Part shown: in pieces, positions 19,325 to 30,157 of the stretch
Numbering within the stretch: the first letter of the stretch is position 1
Layout of the letters: each line of letters begins with the position of its first letter
Source: Alkalibacterium sp034520745
Lineage (GTDB): Bacteria; Bacillota; Bacilli; Lactobacillales; Carnobacteriaceae_A
Length of the DNA: 64,000 nucleotides
Direction: 5' to 3'
NCBI GenBank assembly: GCA_034520745.1
Contig: JAXHNF010000014.1
Span: forward strand, 1 to 64,000
The notes under the pieces: generated by a model
What the model was told of the DNA's origin: nothing
Database searches by the model: none
Seen by the model: the letters and a program-made list of their open reading frames with translations, nothing else
Made by a program: the position numbers and the translations under genes

Positions 19325-21738
19325 ATGTCTCTAGTAGCAGATATCATAGTGGATGTTCCCACTTTACAGACGAACAGACCTTACACATACAGCATTCCTG
19401 AAAGATTTCATGACATTATAGAGCCCGGGATGCGAGTCGTCGTTCCTTTTGGAAATGGGTCCAGGAAAGTCCAGGGATTTGTGGTCGGCATCAAGGAGCA
19501 GGTATCCTTCGATATCGAACTCAAGGCGGTCGATTCTTTGATGGACAGTTATCCTGTTTCTGACAGAAGAGCTTATAAACCTGGGAGAGTATCTGGCTCA
19601 TGAGACCTTCAGTTTCCAAATCAAGTGCTATCAGACCATGCTGCCCGCTGTCATGCGTGCCAAATACAGCAAGGTGATCAGGATCATTGACGAAGTCCCC
19701 GAAGCCGTTTTATGGGATATCTTCATGGGTAAAGACGAGATGACCTGGGAAGAAGCTGAAAGACAGAACGTACTGAATCAGATCATTCAACTTGAAAAAG
19801 AAGACAAAGTGGAAATAGAATATGACGTCAAAGACAAGGCTGCAGTGAAGAAAGTTAAAAAAGTGAGAGCTTCGCTTGACTTTGAAGCTTATGAGGAACT
19901 GAAAGCAGAAATACGCTCCAATGCAAAAAAACAGAAGCTGTTTCTCGATATCCTGCAGTCTATGGGAGAAGAGGGGGCTTTATCTTATTCTGAATTAAAA
20001 GAATGGGAGCTCACCTCGTCGACCATCAAGACCGGAGAAGAAAAGGGCTGGTGTGAGGTGTTCACTGAAGAAGTTTACCGTGACCCCTATGCGTCTTCTT
20101 ACTTCGAACAAACGAAGCCGATGACACTGACTGATGATCAGTCTCAAGCGTTTAAAGCCATAAATGGCTCTATCGCAGGTGCTAGGCATGAAGTGTTTCT
20201 TTTAAAAGGAGTCACGGGAAGCGGGAAAACGGAAGTCTATCTCCAGACGATTGCTGAGGTACTTGACGAAGGCAAGGGAGCATTGATGCTTGTTCCAGAA
20301 ATCGCCCTGACGCCCCAGATGGTCCACCGGTTCAAAAGCCGGTTCGGTGAACAAGTTGCTGTCCTGCACAGCGGCTTGTCCAACGGAGAGAAATACGACG
20401 AGTGGCGAAAGATCGAGAAGGAAGAAGCCAATGTCGTTGTCGGTGCACGTTCTAGTATCTTTGCACCACTTAAAAATATTGGTATCATTATCATTGACGA
20501 AGAACATGAAACGAGTTATAAACAGGAAGAATTCCCCAAATATCATGCAAGAGACGTCGCCATCTGGCGGGGAGAGTATCATGACTGTCCTGTCGTTCTG
20601 GGAAGTGCCACGCCTTCTTTGGAATCACGTGCACGAGCGACGAAAGGGGTCTACACACTGCTGGAACTGAGCAGTCGAGTCAATGACTATCCTATGCCGG
20701 AAGTGACGGTCATAGATATGAGAGAGGAAGCCAGAGAGGGAACCGTTCCATTTTTTCCGAATCTCTCCTTGAAGCTTTGCAGCTCCGGATCAAACGAAAA
20801 GAACAGTCGGTTTTATTATTAAACAGAAGAGGCTACTCATCATTCGTCATGTGCCGGGACTGCGGCTATGTCCTGGAATGTCCGAACTGCGATATTTCAC
20901 AGACGCTTCATATGGATACGAAAACGATGAAATGTCATTACTGCGGGCATGAAGAAGCGATCCCTAAGAAATGTCCAAAATGCGAGAGCCGGTCGATCAG
21001 GTATTTCGGTACCGGAACACAGAAAGTAGAAGAAGAACTGCAGACGCTGATGCCGGATGCACGGATCATACGCATGGATGTGGATACGACACGGAAAAAA
21101 GGGGCTCATGAAAAGCTGTTCAACAAGTTTGAAAAAAGAGGCGGATATCCTTCTCGGGACTCAGATGATCGCCAAAGGACTGGATTTTCCTGAAGTGACC
21201 CTTGTTGGCGTGATCAACGCCGATACGGCACTTGGACTGCCCGATTTTCGTTCGGCTGAAAAGACTTTTCAGCTGCTGATCCCAAGTCAGTGGACGTTCC
21301 GGTCGGGGAGAGAAAGAAGGCCAGGTGATCGTCCAGTCTTATAATCCTGAACATTATGCCATTCAATATGCGAAGAAACATGATTATGATGCGTTTTATA
21401 AAAGAGAAATGCATTTAAGACACATAAGTGAATACAGCCCGTATTACTTCCTGCTTAAACTATCGGTAAGTCATGAAAATGAGATGACGGCCGCCAAGAA
21501 AATCAGCCAGTACACGGATTTTATTCGTCCAGCCTTAACGGACAAGGCCATCGTTTTGGGACCGACCCCGAAATCGATTGCCCGGACACACAATCGCTAC
21601 CATTTCCAGGTGCTCATCAAGTACAAGCAAGAGGCTGGATTAACCGAAAAACTGCACGAGCTGCTGCAGGATACGCAGAAAGAACAGGCTAAAGGGGTAT
21701 TCATATCCATCGACTATCAGCCGTTAGATTTTATCTAG
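19325..21738 (+). CDS. priA: Primosomal replication-restart helicase PriA, frameshifted
   Basis: Superfamily 2 helicase that reloads the replisome at collapsed forks. Starts at ATG 19325 after AAAAGGAG. The 3'-DNA-binding domain (SLVADIIVDVPTLQTNRPYT) comes first; then the helicase with Walker A GVTGSGKTE, DEEH box and GSATPSLES; then the zinc-binding region with Cys pairs in CRDCGY, ECPNC, KCHYCGH and KCPKC (eight Cys); and the C-terminal domain ending at 21738. Breaks near 19560, 20762, 21140, 21275 and 21305. Restored length about 800 residues. Follows coaBC at 13 bases, a conserved gene order in Firmicutes. Confidence 0.95.
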
Positions 21739-21753
21739 AAACGAGGTTAGACA

Positions 21754-22716
21754 ATGTATAAAGTTATATTCATGGGGACACCGGAATTCTCGGTGCCGAT
21801 TTTGGAAGCACTGGTCAAGAGCCCATTGTGTGAAGTGATCGGTGTGGTAACGCAGCCCGACAGAAAAGTGGGACGGAAAAAAACACGCACGGCACCGCCT
21901 GTCAAGAAAAAAGCGGAAGAGTACGAGATCCCCGTTTTACAGCCGGAGAAATTAGCCGGAAGTGAGGAGCTGAGAGAGGTCCTGGACTTGAATCCGGATC
22001 TGGTAGTCACCGCTGCATATGGACAGTACGTCCCGACCGTGTTACTGCATACACCGCCATTCAAAGCTGTCAATGTCCATGCCTCTCTGCTTCCCAAATA
22101 CAGAGGTGCGGCGCCGATCCACTATGCACTGATCAATGGTGACGAAAAAACCGGTGTGACGATCATGTACATGGAAAAGGAAATGGATGCAGGTGACATC
22201 CTCTCACAACGAAGCATACCGATCGAAGATTCGGACACCGTCGGCAGTTTATTCGACAAGTTGAGTCTCTTAGGAAGAGATCTTCTGATGGAGACTCTAC
22301 CTAATTTGTTCGATCAAACGCTCGATCCGAAAAAACAGCGGGAATCTGACGTCACGTATGCACCGATGATCAGGCCTGAAGAAGAAAAAATAGCATGGGA
22401 ACAGCCAGCTGAACAGATCAGTAACAAAATCAGAGGCATGAATCCATTTCCGGGAGCCTATACGCTCCTGAATGGACAGCGCTTCAAAATCTGGCGGGCA
22501 GTACCACTTAAAACAGCTGACGACAGGGAACCGGGAACGATCATAGAGATAAACAAGAACGAATGTATAGTGAAAGGCCTTGATGACACAGCTCTGTCAC
22601 TGATGGAAGTGCAGCCGTTCGGCAAACCGAGGATGGCGATCAGAGACTTTCTGGCCGGAGCACTAAATTATTTAGAAGAAGGAATGCGCTTTGACGATGA
22701 CAAATTTGAAAAATAG
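21754..22716 (+). CDS. fmt: Methionyl-tRNA formyltransferase
   Basis: Intact, 320 residues. Formylates initiator Met-tRNA using 10-formyl-tetrahydrofolate. ATG 21754 after ACGAGG. MYKVIFMGTPEFSVPILEAL is the Rossmann start; the folate-binding signature NVHASLLPKYRG is at residues 107-118 with the catalytic Asp at about 146 in EMDAGDIL; the C-terminal OB-fold domain begins near residue 210. Next gene rsmB overlaps its 3' end by about 20 bases. Confidence 0.96.
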   Translation: MYKVIFMGTPEFSVPILEALVKSPLCEVIGVVTQPDRKVGRKKTRTAPPVKKKAEEYEIPVLQPEKLAGSEELREVLDLNPDLVVTAAYGQYVPTVLLHTPPFKAVNVHASLLPKYRGAAPIHYALINGDEKTGVTIMYMEKEMDAGDILSQRSIPIEDSDTVGSLFDKLSLLGRDLLMETLPNLFDQTLDPKKQRESDVTYAPMIRPEEEKIAWEQPAEQISNKIRGMNPFPGAYTLLNGQRFKIWRAVPLKTADDREPGTIIEINKNECIVKGLDDTALSLMEVQPFGKPRMAIRDFLAGALNYLEEGMRFDDDKFEK

Positions 22717-24042
22717 CAGCCGCTACATTGCTGTGACGCTACTGGAAAAAATCGAAAAAAATCAGTCATTCAGCAACCTGCTGCTGAGTGAAGCGGTCAA
22801 TAACCATCAGCTGTCGGATAAAGACAGAGGTCTGCTGACTGAACTTGTGTACGGTGTGATCCAGAACAAACGGCTTTTAGATTACCAGCTGGAGCCGTTT
22901 CTGAATAATCCGGAAAAGATCGACAACTGGGTCCGTCAGCTGCTGAGACTGTCTTTGTATCAGATGACTCAACTGGACAAGATCCCTGCTCATGCGGCCG
23001 TCAACGAAGCGGTTCGTATCGCCAAAGCGAGAGGCCATAAAGGGATAGCCGGACTGGTCAATGGTGTTTTGAGAAGCATTGAACGCCAGGGTGTACGGTC
23101 GCCGGAAGAAATCAAAGATCCCGTCACTTTTTTGTCTGTGAAATACAGTTATCCTGAATGGATCATTGAACTGCTGAAGGATGAGGTCGGTCTTGATGAG
23201 ACAGAAAAAATCGCTCGATCATTATCCAAACGCGCAAAGCTCAGTCTGCGTGTCAACACCCGACTCAAACCTATGCAGGAAGTCATTCGTCAACTTGATG
23301 AAGAAGGATACAAAGTCAGAAAAAGTGAAATTGCCAGAGACGGTCTGATATGTGAAAATGGTCTGCCGGTTCAGTCTTCATTATTTAAAGAAGGCATCAT
23401 CACCATCCAGGACGAAAGTTCGATGCTCGCTGCAGAAGCGATGCGGATTGAAGAGGGTGACAAGATACTGGATGCATGTGCTGCACCCGGAGGTAAAACG
23501 ACGCATATGGCAACCTATCTCAATGGGGCTGATGGGTCCGTCATGGCACTGGATCTGAACAGGAACAAGCTCAAAAAAGTCGTGAAAACGCCGAGCGCCT
23601 TGGGGTTTCCGACCGTATCATGACCCGGCAGCTGGATGCCAGGAAATCCGGGGAAGCGTTTGAAGAACAGGCCTTTGACAAGATACTCGTGGATGCCCCT
23701 TGTTCAGGACTGGGACTGATGAGACGCAAACCTGACATCCGCTACCAGAAGTCACTCGATGACATTTATTCGCTTCAGAAAGTTCAGGGCGAAATACTGA
23801 ACAGCGTGGCGCCTCTTTTGAAAAAAGGTGGACGGCTGATTTACAGTACCTGTACAATAACATTAAAAGAAAACAACGATGTGATCGAGGCCTTCCTTAA
23901 AGATAATCCCGACTTCACTGTCGAGCCCGTCTTTACGCACGAAGGAATAGTCAAGCCTTCCGATACGGGTTATATCAACTTGTATCCGCATTACTTTGAC
24001 ACGGACGGATTTTTCATTGCGAATCTGATCAGACAAGACTGA
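22697..24042 (+). CDS. rsmB: 16S rRNA (cytosine-967-C5)-methyltransferase RsmB, one frameshift
   Basis: SAM-dependent rRNA methyltransferase. The ATG at 22697 (MTNLKNSSRYIAVTLL) lies inside the end of fmt. The N-terminal NusB-like RNA-binding domain spans about residues 5-130; the catalytic domain has the SAM motif DACAAPGGKTTH, then after a break near 23605 the two Cys motifs DAPCSGLG and YSTCTI, the nucleophile and its helper. Restored length about 448, normal. It belongs to the translation-linked run with fmt. Confidence 0.93.
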
Positions 24043-24125
24043 TCTAAAACGAAGAGTTCCTGATGCTGAATCAGGAGCTGTTCACTCTTACATAGTACCA
24101 ATCAATATAAGTAAAACTGGAGTGA

Positions 24126-24890
24126 ATGAAACTGAAAATTTTCAAGAAAACCCATATTGGCAAGCGTTCGATCAATCAGGATTATGTGGAAACATTTTTG
24201 AATAAAGACGGTCAGCTTTTAGCCGTCTTGTGTGATGGAATGGGTGGGCATAAAGCAGGAGATATCGCCAGCGAGATGGCTGTTCTGCAGATAGGCAATC
24301 ACTGGAAAACGACGTCGTTCGGTAATGCACAGGAAGCCAGTACATGGCTCGATCAGCATATCAATCTGGAAAACAAACGCATCTACAGAGTCGCCAAAAC
24401 ATACAGTGATCTGGACGGGATGGGAACGACGCTTGTTACAGCTGCCTATATAAAGGATGAGATCATTATCGGCAATATCGGAGACAGCCGTGCCTATCAT
24501 CTGGATCAGAATGAGCTGAAACTGATCACAGAAGATCATTCCTTCGCCAACGAACTGAGACTCAATGGTGAAATTACGGAAGAAGAGGCCAGAACGCATC
24601 GTCAGAGACATGCTCTGACACGCTCGCTGGGCGTATTCAATAAAGTTGAAATAGATTTTTTCTATTTGAAAAAATCAGAGGAGTCCGTACTTATGCTCTG
24701 TTCAGACGGTCTGTCAAATGGGCTGGACCATCCAGAAATGCAGACTATACTGACGAGACCGGTGTCTTTAAGTGACAGAGGAAATATACTGATCGAAAAT
24801 GCGCTGAGAAACGGATCTACAGATAACATAACGGTTTGTCTGATCGAAAATTCAGATAAGACCCATATTGAAGGAAAGGAGGGTAAATAA
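24126..24890 (+). CDS. stp: PP2C-type serine/threonine protein phosphatase Stp/PrpC
   Basis: Intact, 254 residues. Removes phosphates placed by the kinase encoded next. ATG 24126 after ACTGGAG. All PP2C metal motifs are present: RSINQDY (about 14-20), LCDGMGGHKAGD (35-46), GNIGDSRAY, LCSDGLSNGL and GSTDNITV near the end. Its stop is directly followed by the kinase start codon, so the antagonistic pair is co-translated. A small hairpin without T run lies in the 83-base gap after rsmB. Confidence 0.95.
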   Translation: MKLKIFKKTHIGKRSINQDYVETFLNKDGQLLAVLCDGMGGHKAGDIASEMAVLQIGNHWKTTSFGNAQEASTWLDQHINLENKRIYRVAKTYSDLDGMGTTLVTAAYIKDEIIIGNIGDSRAYHLDQNELKLITEDHSFANELRLNGEITEEEARTHRQRHALTRSLGVFNKVEIDFFYLKKSEESVLMLCSDGLSNGLDHPEMQTILTRPVSLSDRGNILIENALRNGSTDNITVCLIENSDKTHIEGKEGK

Positions 24891-26899
24891 GTGAAAATTG
24901 GTGATAGAATTAGTAATCGCTACAAGCTGATCAGAGAAATAGGTGCCGGTGGGATGGCTAAGGTTTTTCTAGCCGAGGACCTTATACTGGAACGCCAGGT
25001 CGCCGTCAAGCTGATGGCCTATAATTTCCAGAATGATGAAGCAAGCCTGCGCCGCTTTAAAAGGGAAGCACTGTCTACGACGGAGCTGCTTCATTCAAAT
25101 ATTGTCAATGTTGTCGATGTCGGTGAAGACGAAACACCGTATATCGTTATGGAGTATGTTGAAGGATATGATCTGAAGGAATATATCAAAGAGCACCATC
25201 CGATCCCCTACAGAAAAACCGTCAATATCATGACACAGATTTTAAATGCAGTGGAATATGCACACAGGCATAATATCATTCACAGAGATTTAAAGCCTCA
25301 AAATATTCTCATTGCTCATGACGAGACAGTCAAGATCACTGATTTCGGGATAGCTGTCGCTTTATCGGAAAATTCGATCACTCAAACCAATTCGCTCTTA
25401 GGTTCTGTTCACTACATATCACCAGAACAGGCAAGAGGCAGCATGGCAACTAAACAGTCGGATGTTTACTCTCTGGGTATCCTCCTTTATGAACTGCTGT
25501 CAGGTGAAGTACCGTTTGACGGTGAATCAGCTGTTTCGATAGCGCTGAAACATTTTCAGAATGATATCCCTTCGCTTAGAGAAAAAGATGCGTCACTGCC
25601 ACAGGCCCTGGAGAATGTGGTCCTTAAAGCGACGGCTAAAGAACCCGTAGACCGTTATCAGTCAGTTCATGAGATGAAAACGGATCTTAAGACGGCATTA
25701 TCAGCAGATAGATCAAAGGAAGAGAAGTTTGTCCCTGCTGAGACGGTCGATGACAAAACACGTATCATCTCACCTGTGCCTCCTGCAGCATCCAAAGAAA
25801 ACCGACCCTCACCGGCGGAGAAAAAAGAAGCCAGTCAAGAGAAGAGCATCAACCGGACACAGACAGTTAAAACGAATAAACGCAAAAAAGTGCTGCTAAG
25901 CATTATTATGCTTCTCGTCCTGTCGGTCATTGGTATCATGCTGTTCATAATTTCTCAGCCTAAGGAAGTAGAAGTTCCGGATCTGCAGGGTGTAACAGCA
26001 GAAGAAGCTCAGAGAGAACTTGAAAATCTGAATTTAGTCGTCGGTGATATCATCGAACAGAACCATGAAGAAATAGCAGAGAATCAGGTCATCCGCAGCA
26101 GACCAAATGCCGGGTCTGTTTTGAGGGAAGACGGAGAAGTCGATCTTTATGTGAGCATCGGTAAAACACCTGTCGCTGTAGATAATTATGTGGGTGACGT
26201 GTTCGAGGATGTGAGAGCAGAACTTACAGAGATGGGCTTTACAGTCGAAAGAGAGAACGACAATGACCGGATCATACCTGAAGGGCAGATCATTTCTCAG
26301 AGTGTTGGAGCCGGCGAAGAGGTCATACCTAGCGAGACTACGATCGTATTGACTGTCAGCGATGGACCTGAAGGGCATAATCTGATCAATCTGACAGGCT
26401 ATTCGCCCGAAGGTGTTGAAAGGTATGCGGATGACTATAACCTGTCTGTGACGATCACCCGGGAACCTCACGCAACTATCCCGGAAGGGCAGGTGTCAAG
26501 TCAGTCACCGGAACCCGGATCTTTAGTCTACAACGGCTCTCGCATATCGGTCGTCTTTCCGACCGGACCGGAAGAACCGGAAATCGTTTCCTTTGACAGG
26601 GGGATAATCATAGAATATGTTGATGTTCAGGAAGAGACCGAAACTGGCGAGAACTGATCCGACGGCTGAAAATGGAGATGCCGAGCCGGCAGAACCAGTC
26701 CGGGAGCCCAATCAGATCGAAATTTATGTTGAAGATGCCGAGAACTCATTTGAGGAGAACATATCGTGCATTTGATATCTATGAAGATACGCCGGAGATC
26801 ATCTCTTTCAATGTTCTCGAAGGAGAAACGGCACGTTACAGGGTCGTGAGGAATGGCGAGATCATAACGGAGGAAACAGGTATTAGGGCGAACGATTAG
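24891..26899 (+). CDS. prkC: PASTA-domain serine/threonine kinase PrkC/StkP, frameshifted near the C terminus
   Basis: Membrane kinase that senses muropeptides/lipid II and controls cell-wall growth. Starts at GTG 24891. Kinase domain: P-loop GAGGMAKV (18-25), Lys40, HRDLKPQN (131-138), DFG (151-153), activation loop with several Thr/Ser, then SPEQARG. A Thr/Ser/Pro/Lys-rich juxtamembrane stretch (about 280-325) leads to a membrane helix (about 330-352), then three PASTA repeats starting near VEVPDLQGVT, VAVDNYVGDV and HNLINLTGYS. Breaks near 26655 and 26765 split a C-terminal acidic linker plus a terminal block (FDIYEDTPEIISFNVLEG) ending at 26899. Kinase and PASTA calls are certain; the tail is reconstructed. 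Confidence 0.94.
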
Positions 26900-26914
26900 A
26901 AAGGGAGTGACTTC

Positions 26915-27826
26915 GTGTACAAAGGCCAGATCATTAAAGCGCTGAGCGGGTTTTACTATATAAAAGACAGAAGAAGGCAGAATTTACCAGACACGGGCAC
27001 GGGGTATTTTCCGAAAGAAAAAAGTAACCCCTCTCGTTGGAGACTATGTTGAATTCAGCTATGAGACAGAAAACGAAGGCAGTCTGGAGACGATTTATCC
27101 CAGAAAAACGAGCTGCAGAGACCGGCGGTTTCGAATGTCGATTTAGGCATCATCGTTATGTCTGTCAGCAGTCCTGATTTCTCCACTTCTTTACTGGACC
27201 GTTTTCTCGTGTCGCTGGAATACCGAGACATAGAACCGGTCATTTATGTGACTAAGACTGACATTGCTTCTGAATCAGAATATAAACGGACAGAAGAGAT
27301 CTGCAGAGACTATGAAAGAATCGGGGTACAAAGTCATCCTGCCCGAACGGGGAAATCGTTGGGACCTGAGGATGTGACAGAAAGCCTGTCTGACTACGTA
27401 AAGAACAAAACAGTGGTATTTATCGGACAGTCAGGTGCAGGGAAATCGACACTGCTGAATAAAATCGATCCGGATCTGAACATCAAGACCGCAGATACAT
27501 CGAAATCTCTCGGTAGAGGGAAGCATACGACCCGTCATGTCGAGCTGCTCCCGGTCATGGGCGGTCTGATCGCGGATACGCCCGGTTTCAGTGCCATCCA
27601 GTTCGAAAAAATAACTGAACAGGAATTAAGCGAATGTTTTCCGGAAATCTGGGAAGCGGGCAAAAACTGCCGCTTCAGCAGCTGTATCCATCAGAACGAA
27701 CCGGACTGCGCCGTGAAAGAAGCTGTGGAAAATGATGATATTTCACAAGACCGATACAAGAATTATCTGTCCTTACTAGAAGAAATCAAAAATAGAAAAC
27801 CCCGTTACGGAAAGAAAGGAGAATAA
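26915..27826 (+). CDS. rsgA: Ribosome small-subunit-dependent GTPase RsgA (CpgA), frameshifted
   Basis: Circularly permuted GTPase that assists late 30S maturation; a known target of PrkC in related bacteria. Start GTG 26915 after AAAGGGAG. OB-fold start MYKGQIIKALSGFYYIKD; permuted G motifs in the order TKTD, then GQSGAGKST (P-loop), then DTPGFS; the zinc site at the end has CRFSSCIHQNEPDC. Breaks near 26973, 27018, 27115 and 27330. Restored length about 303 residues, normal. It shares one base with rpe. Confidence 0.93.
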
Positions 27827-28488
27827 TGATGAAAATAGCACCTTCGATCTTGAGTGCCGATTTTGCAAACTTGAAAGATGATATCATTAAAGCACAGGAA
27901 GGTGGGGCAGACTGGATCCATGTCGATGCCATGGACGGTCATTTTGTACCGAACCTGACGTTCGGTGCGAATGTGGTGAAAGCGATCCGTCCGCATACAC
28001 ACCTGCCGATCGACTGTCATCTGATGGTGGAAAATCCGGAAAATTTTGTAGAAGATTTTGCTCAGGCAGGAGCAGACTACATCTCTATTCAGTATGAGAG
28101 CACGGCACATGTGAATCTGACGCTGCAGCTGATCAAGAGCTTTGATGTAAAAACAGGTATCGTCGTCAATCCCTCGACGCCTGTCAGCCTCCTGGAGGAT
28201 GTCCTTCCGATCGTAGATATGGTACTTATCATGACTGTTAATCCGGGGTTCGGCGGGCAGTCATTTATTCCCGAGACACTGACAAAAATCAGAAAACTTG
28301 ATGAACTGAAAAAGGAGAACGGATATAAGTTTCTGATCGAAGTCGATGGCGGTATCAATCCTACGACAATCAAAGAATGTGCAGAAGCCGGAGCCGATGT
28401 ATTTGTGGCAGGATCCTATGTATTCAACTCTGACGATCCCGGTGAACGCATTGAAACATTAAAAAATGCGGTGACGGAAGGTGACTAA
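27826..28488 (+). CDS. rpe: Ribulose-phosphate 3-epimerase
   Basis: Intact, 220 residues. Interconverts ribulose-5-phosphate and xylulose-5-phosphate. Start at ATG 27826 (or the adjacent ATG 27829). Metal and acid-base residues are present: His32 and Asp34 in IHVDAMDGHFVPN, His65 in DCHLMV, Asp174 in EVDGGINPT. The phosphate loop GFGGQSF is intact. It sits between rsgA and thiN and overlaps both by a few bases, the standard Firmicutes rsgA-rpe-thiN order. Confidence 0.96.
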   Translation: MMKIAPSILSADFANLKDDIIKAQEGGADWIHVDAMDGHFVPNLTFGANVVKAIRPHTHLPIDCHLMVENPENFVEDFAQAGADYISIQYESTAHVNLTLQLIKSFDVKTGIVVNPSTPVSLLEDVLPIVDMVLIMTVNPGFGGQSFIPETLTKIRKLDELKKENGYKFLIEVDGGINPTTIKECAEAGADVFVAGSYVFNSDDPGERIETLKNAVTEGD

Positions 28489-29129
28489 AACGGCTCATAT
28501 CGTCCTTGGGGCTCCTGCAGATGGTGCAGTCTTTCCGGTGCCCGAGCCTGATGATGTTGTCATAGGCGTGGATAGAGGTGCGATCGAATGTCTGTCTCGA
28601 GGAATTCGCCTGACGATGGCCGTTGGAGACTTTGATTCTATTTCCGCCACGGAGAAAAACAAACTCCAGTCGGCTGTGAATGAATGATCTGGACTACGAT
28701 TCTGATAAGGATGATACCGATGCCGAAATCGCACTGACTTTGGCTCTTAAGGACGAAACAGTGAGGACTTTTTCGATATATAACTGGTCTGGCGGTCGAT
28801 TCGATCATCTGCTGAGCATTCTGTATCTGATCTATCAGCCGAGGTTCAAGACTCTAATTGGCCGACTCACTTTTTATGACGCTGCAAACACTGTATCTTT
28901 TTATGAACCGGGAGAATACACTATTCAAAAAGAGACGTCAAAAAAATATCTGTCCTTTATTGGAATGGCACCACTAAAAGAGCTGACGCTTAAAGAGGTC
29001 AAGTACCCGCTGTCTGATCAGTCGTACGCGTATCCCAGAGCACTGATAAGCAACGAATTTCTGAATGAGACTTGCCGTGTTTCCTTCAAGGAAGGGATAC
29101 TGGCAGTGATACAAGCAAGATGCAAATAA
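28481..29129 (+). CDS. thiN: Thiamine pyrophosphokinase, one frameshift
   Basis: Makes thiamin pyrophosphate from thiamin and ATP. The GTG at 28481, overlapping the rpe stop, begins MTKTAHIVLGAPADGA. Motifs: VGDFDSIS, then after a break near 28678 DYDSDKDDTDAEIALTLAL and the GGRFDHLL motif. Restored length about 215 residues, normal. Together with the TPP-controlled thiT this supports a salvage-type thiamin economy: uptake followed by pyrophosphorylation. Confidence 0.93.
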
Positions 29130-29179
29130 AAAGAACGGATATCCGAAGGTAATAACACCTTGAGATATCCGTTCTTTTT
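29128..29179. terminator. Bidirectional terminator between thiN and rpmB
   Basis: AAAAAGAACGGATATC and GATATCCGTTCTTTTT are perfectly complementary with a loop of 19-20 bases; A and T runs on the flanks let it work for both converging genes. Confidence 0.9.
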
Positions 29180-29184
29180 GGTTT

Positions 29185-29376
29185 TTAAACGCGTTCAACT
29201 TTACCTGATTTTAAAGCGCGAGCTGAAACCCAAACTTTTTTAGGTTTGCCATCAACCATGATACGAACTTTCTGCAAGTTCGCACTGGAAGGTACGTTTT
29301 AGCACTTGTTGTTAGCGTGAGAGCGATTATTTCCGCTTCTAGCTTTACGTCCAGTTACAAAACATTCTTTAGCCAT
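29185..29376 (-). CDS. rpmB: 50S ribosomal protein L28, with two compensating indels
   Basis: Ribosomal protein of the large subunit. Reads from ATG 29376 after a GGAGGAG site: MAKECFVTGRKARSGNNRSH, and ends NLQKVRIMVDGKPKKVWVSA followed by RALKSGKVERV. In the middle (about 29280-29305) an in-frame stop appears, but one lost and one extra base restore the expected TKRTFQ stretch; the flanks stay in the same frame. It is 63 residues long including the restored part, as normal. Too short for most gene callers in this state. Confidence 0.92.
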
Positions 29377-29430
29377 TTTTCTCCTCCTTCGTGCTTAGCT
29401 TTAGTGAAAAAAGCTAACTCATACTTATAT

Positions 29431-29459
29431 AAAATAGCATATTTTTGGAGGTGAAGCAA
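29431..29459 (-). promoter_or_regulatory. Candidate rpmB promoter
   Basis: On the minus strand TTGCTT (29459-29454) and TATTTT (29436-29431) are 17 bases apart, 55 bases before the rpmB ATG. The rest of the 371-base gap 29377-29747 holds no convincing gene; a TATAAT at 29666-29671 could serve the asp23 operon but lacks a good -35. Confidence 0.4.
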
Positions 29460-29747
29460 GTATTTTTTAAAAAAGAATCAAGGCTTTTTCCTTTACAGAG
29501 CCTGAAAAGGACTGAAAGAGCAGTGTATTTATTCATTAAAGAAGAATACTCCCTATAAATCCAGGCCGTTTCAGTGTATACTGGGTAGAGTGTGAACGAA
29601 ACACGACCTTTACCTGCACGGGTCATTCCGTTTGGGGTATGAAGAGACCTTATCTTTTTATCAGGTATAATATGCTAAAATATGTTTGAATATCAAAGAA
29701 GAATAATAGCGATACATTATTTTTATTAACTGAAAGGAGATCAGAGC

Positions 29748-30113
29748 ATGAGCGTTCAGATGAATACAGAATATGGGAACATAGAAATGTCAAGCGATGT
29801 CATTTCCACGGTGGTCGGCGGAGCTGCAACAGAAATTTTCGGGATCGTTGGAATGGCAAGCCGCAATCAGGTAAGAGACGGCATCAATGAAATTCTTAAT
29901 AGAGAGAATTATTCCAAAGGTGTTATTGTGAGACAGGAAGATAAGGACATCGCTGTAGATGTCTATATTATTGTCAGTTACGGCACGAAAATAACCGAAG
30001 TATCAAAAAATGTCCAGGAAAGAGTCGGCTATCAGCTTGAACATGATTTGGGAATCAAGGCAACTTCCGTCAATGTCTTTGTCCAGGGTGTCAGAGTACA
30101 AAACGATATGTAA
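29748..30113 (+). CDS. Asp23/Gls24 family envelope stress protein (YloU-like)
   Basis: Intact, 121 residues, ATG 29748 after AAAGGAG. The Asp23 domain covers the whole protein: GNIEMSSDVISTVVGGAATE at the start and VNVFVQGVRV at the end are typical. Exact role unknown; family members associate with the membrane and envelope stress, and this YloU type sits before fakA in most Firmicutes, suggesting a link to lipid metabolism. Forty-four bases separate it from fakA, so they are likely co-transcribed. Confidence 0.88.
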   Translation: MSVQMNTEYGNIEMSSDVISTVVGGAATEIFGIVGMASRNQVRDGINEILNRENYSKGVIVRQEDKDIAVDVYIIVSYGTKITEVSKNVQERVGYQLEHDLGIKATSVNVFVQGVRVQNDM

Positions 30114-30157
30114 GCCAACGTCACATGCGTTAAGTGACAAAGGAGGAAAAGTGAAAA

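Noticed and set aside
24048..24088. Hairpin between rsmB and stp as a terminator
   Set aside because: AGTTCCTGAT and ATCAGGAGCT can pair, but no T run follows and the genes belong to one conserved unit.
29414..29626. Minus-strand 70-codon frame in the rpmB-asp23 gap
   Set aside because: No ribosome site or recognisable sequence, and it overlaps the rpmB promoter.
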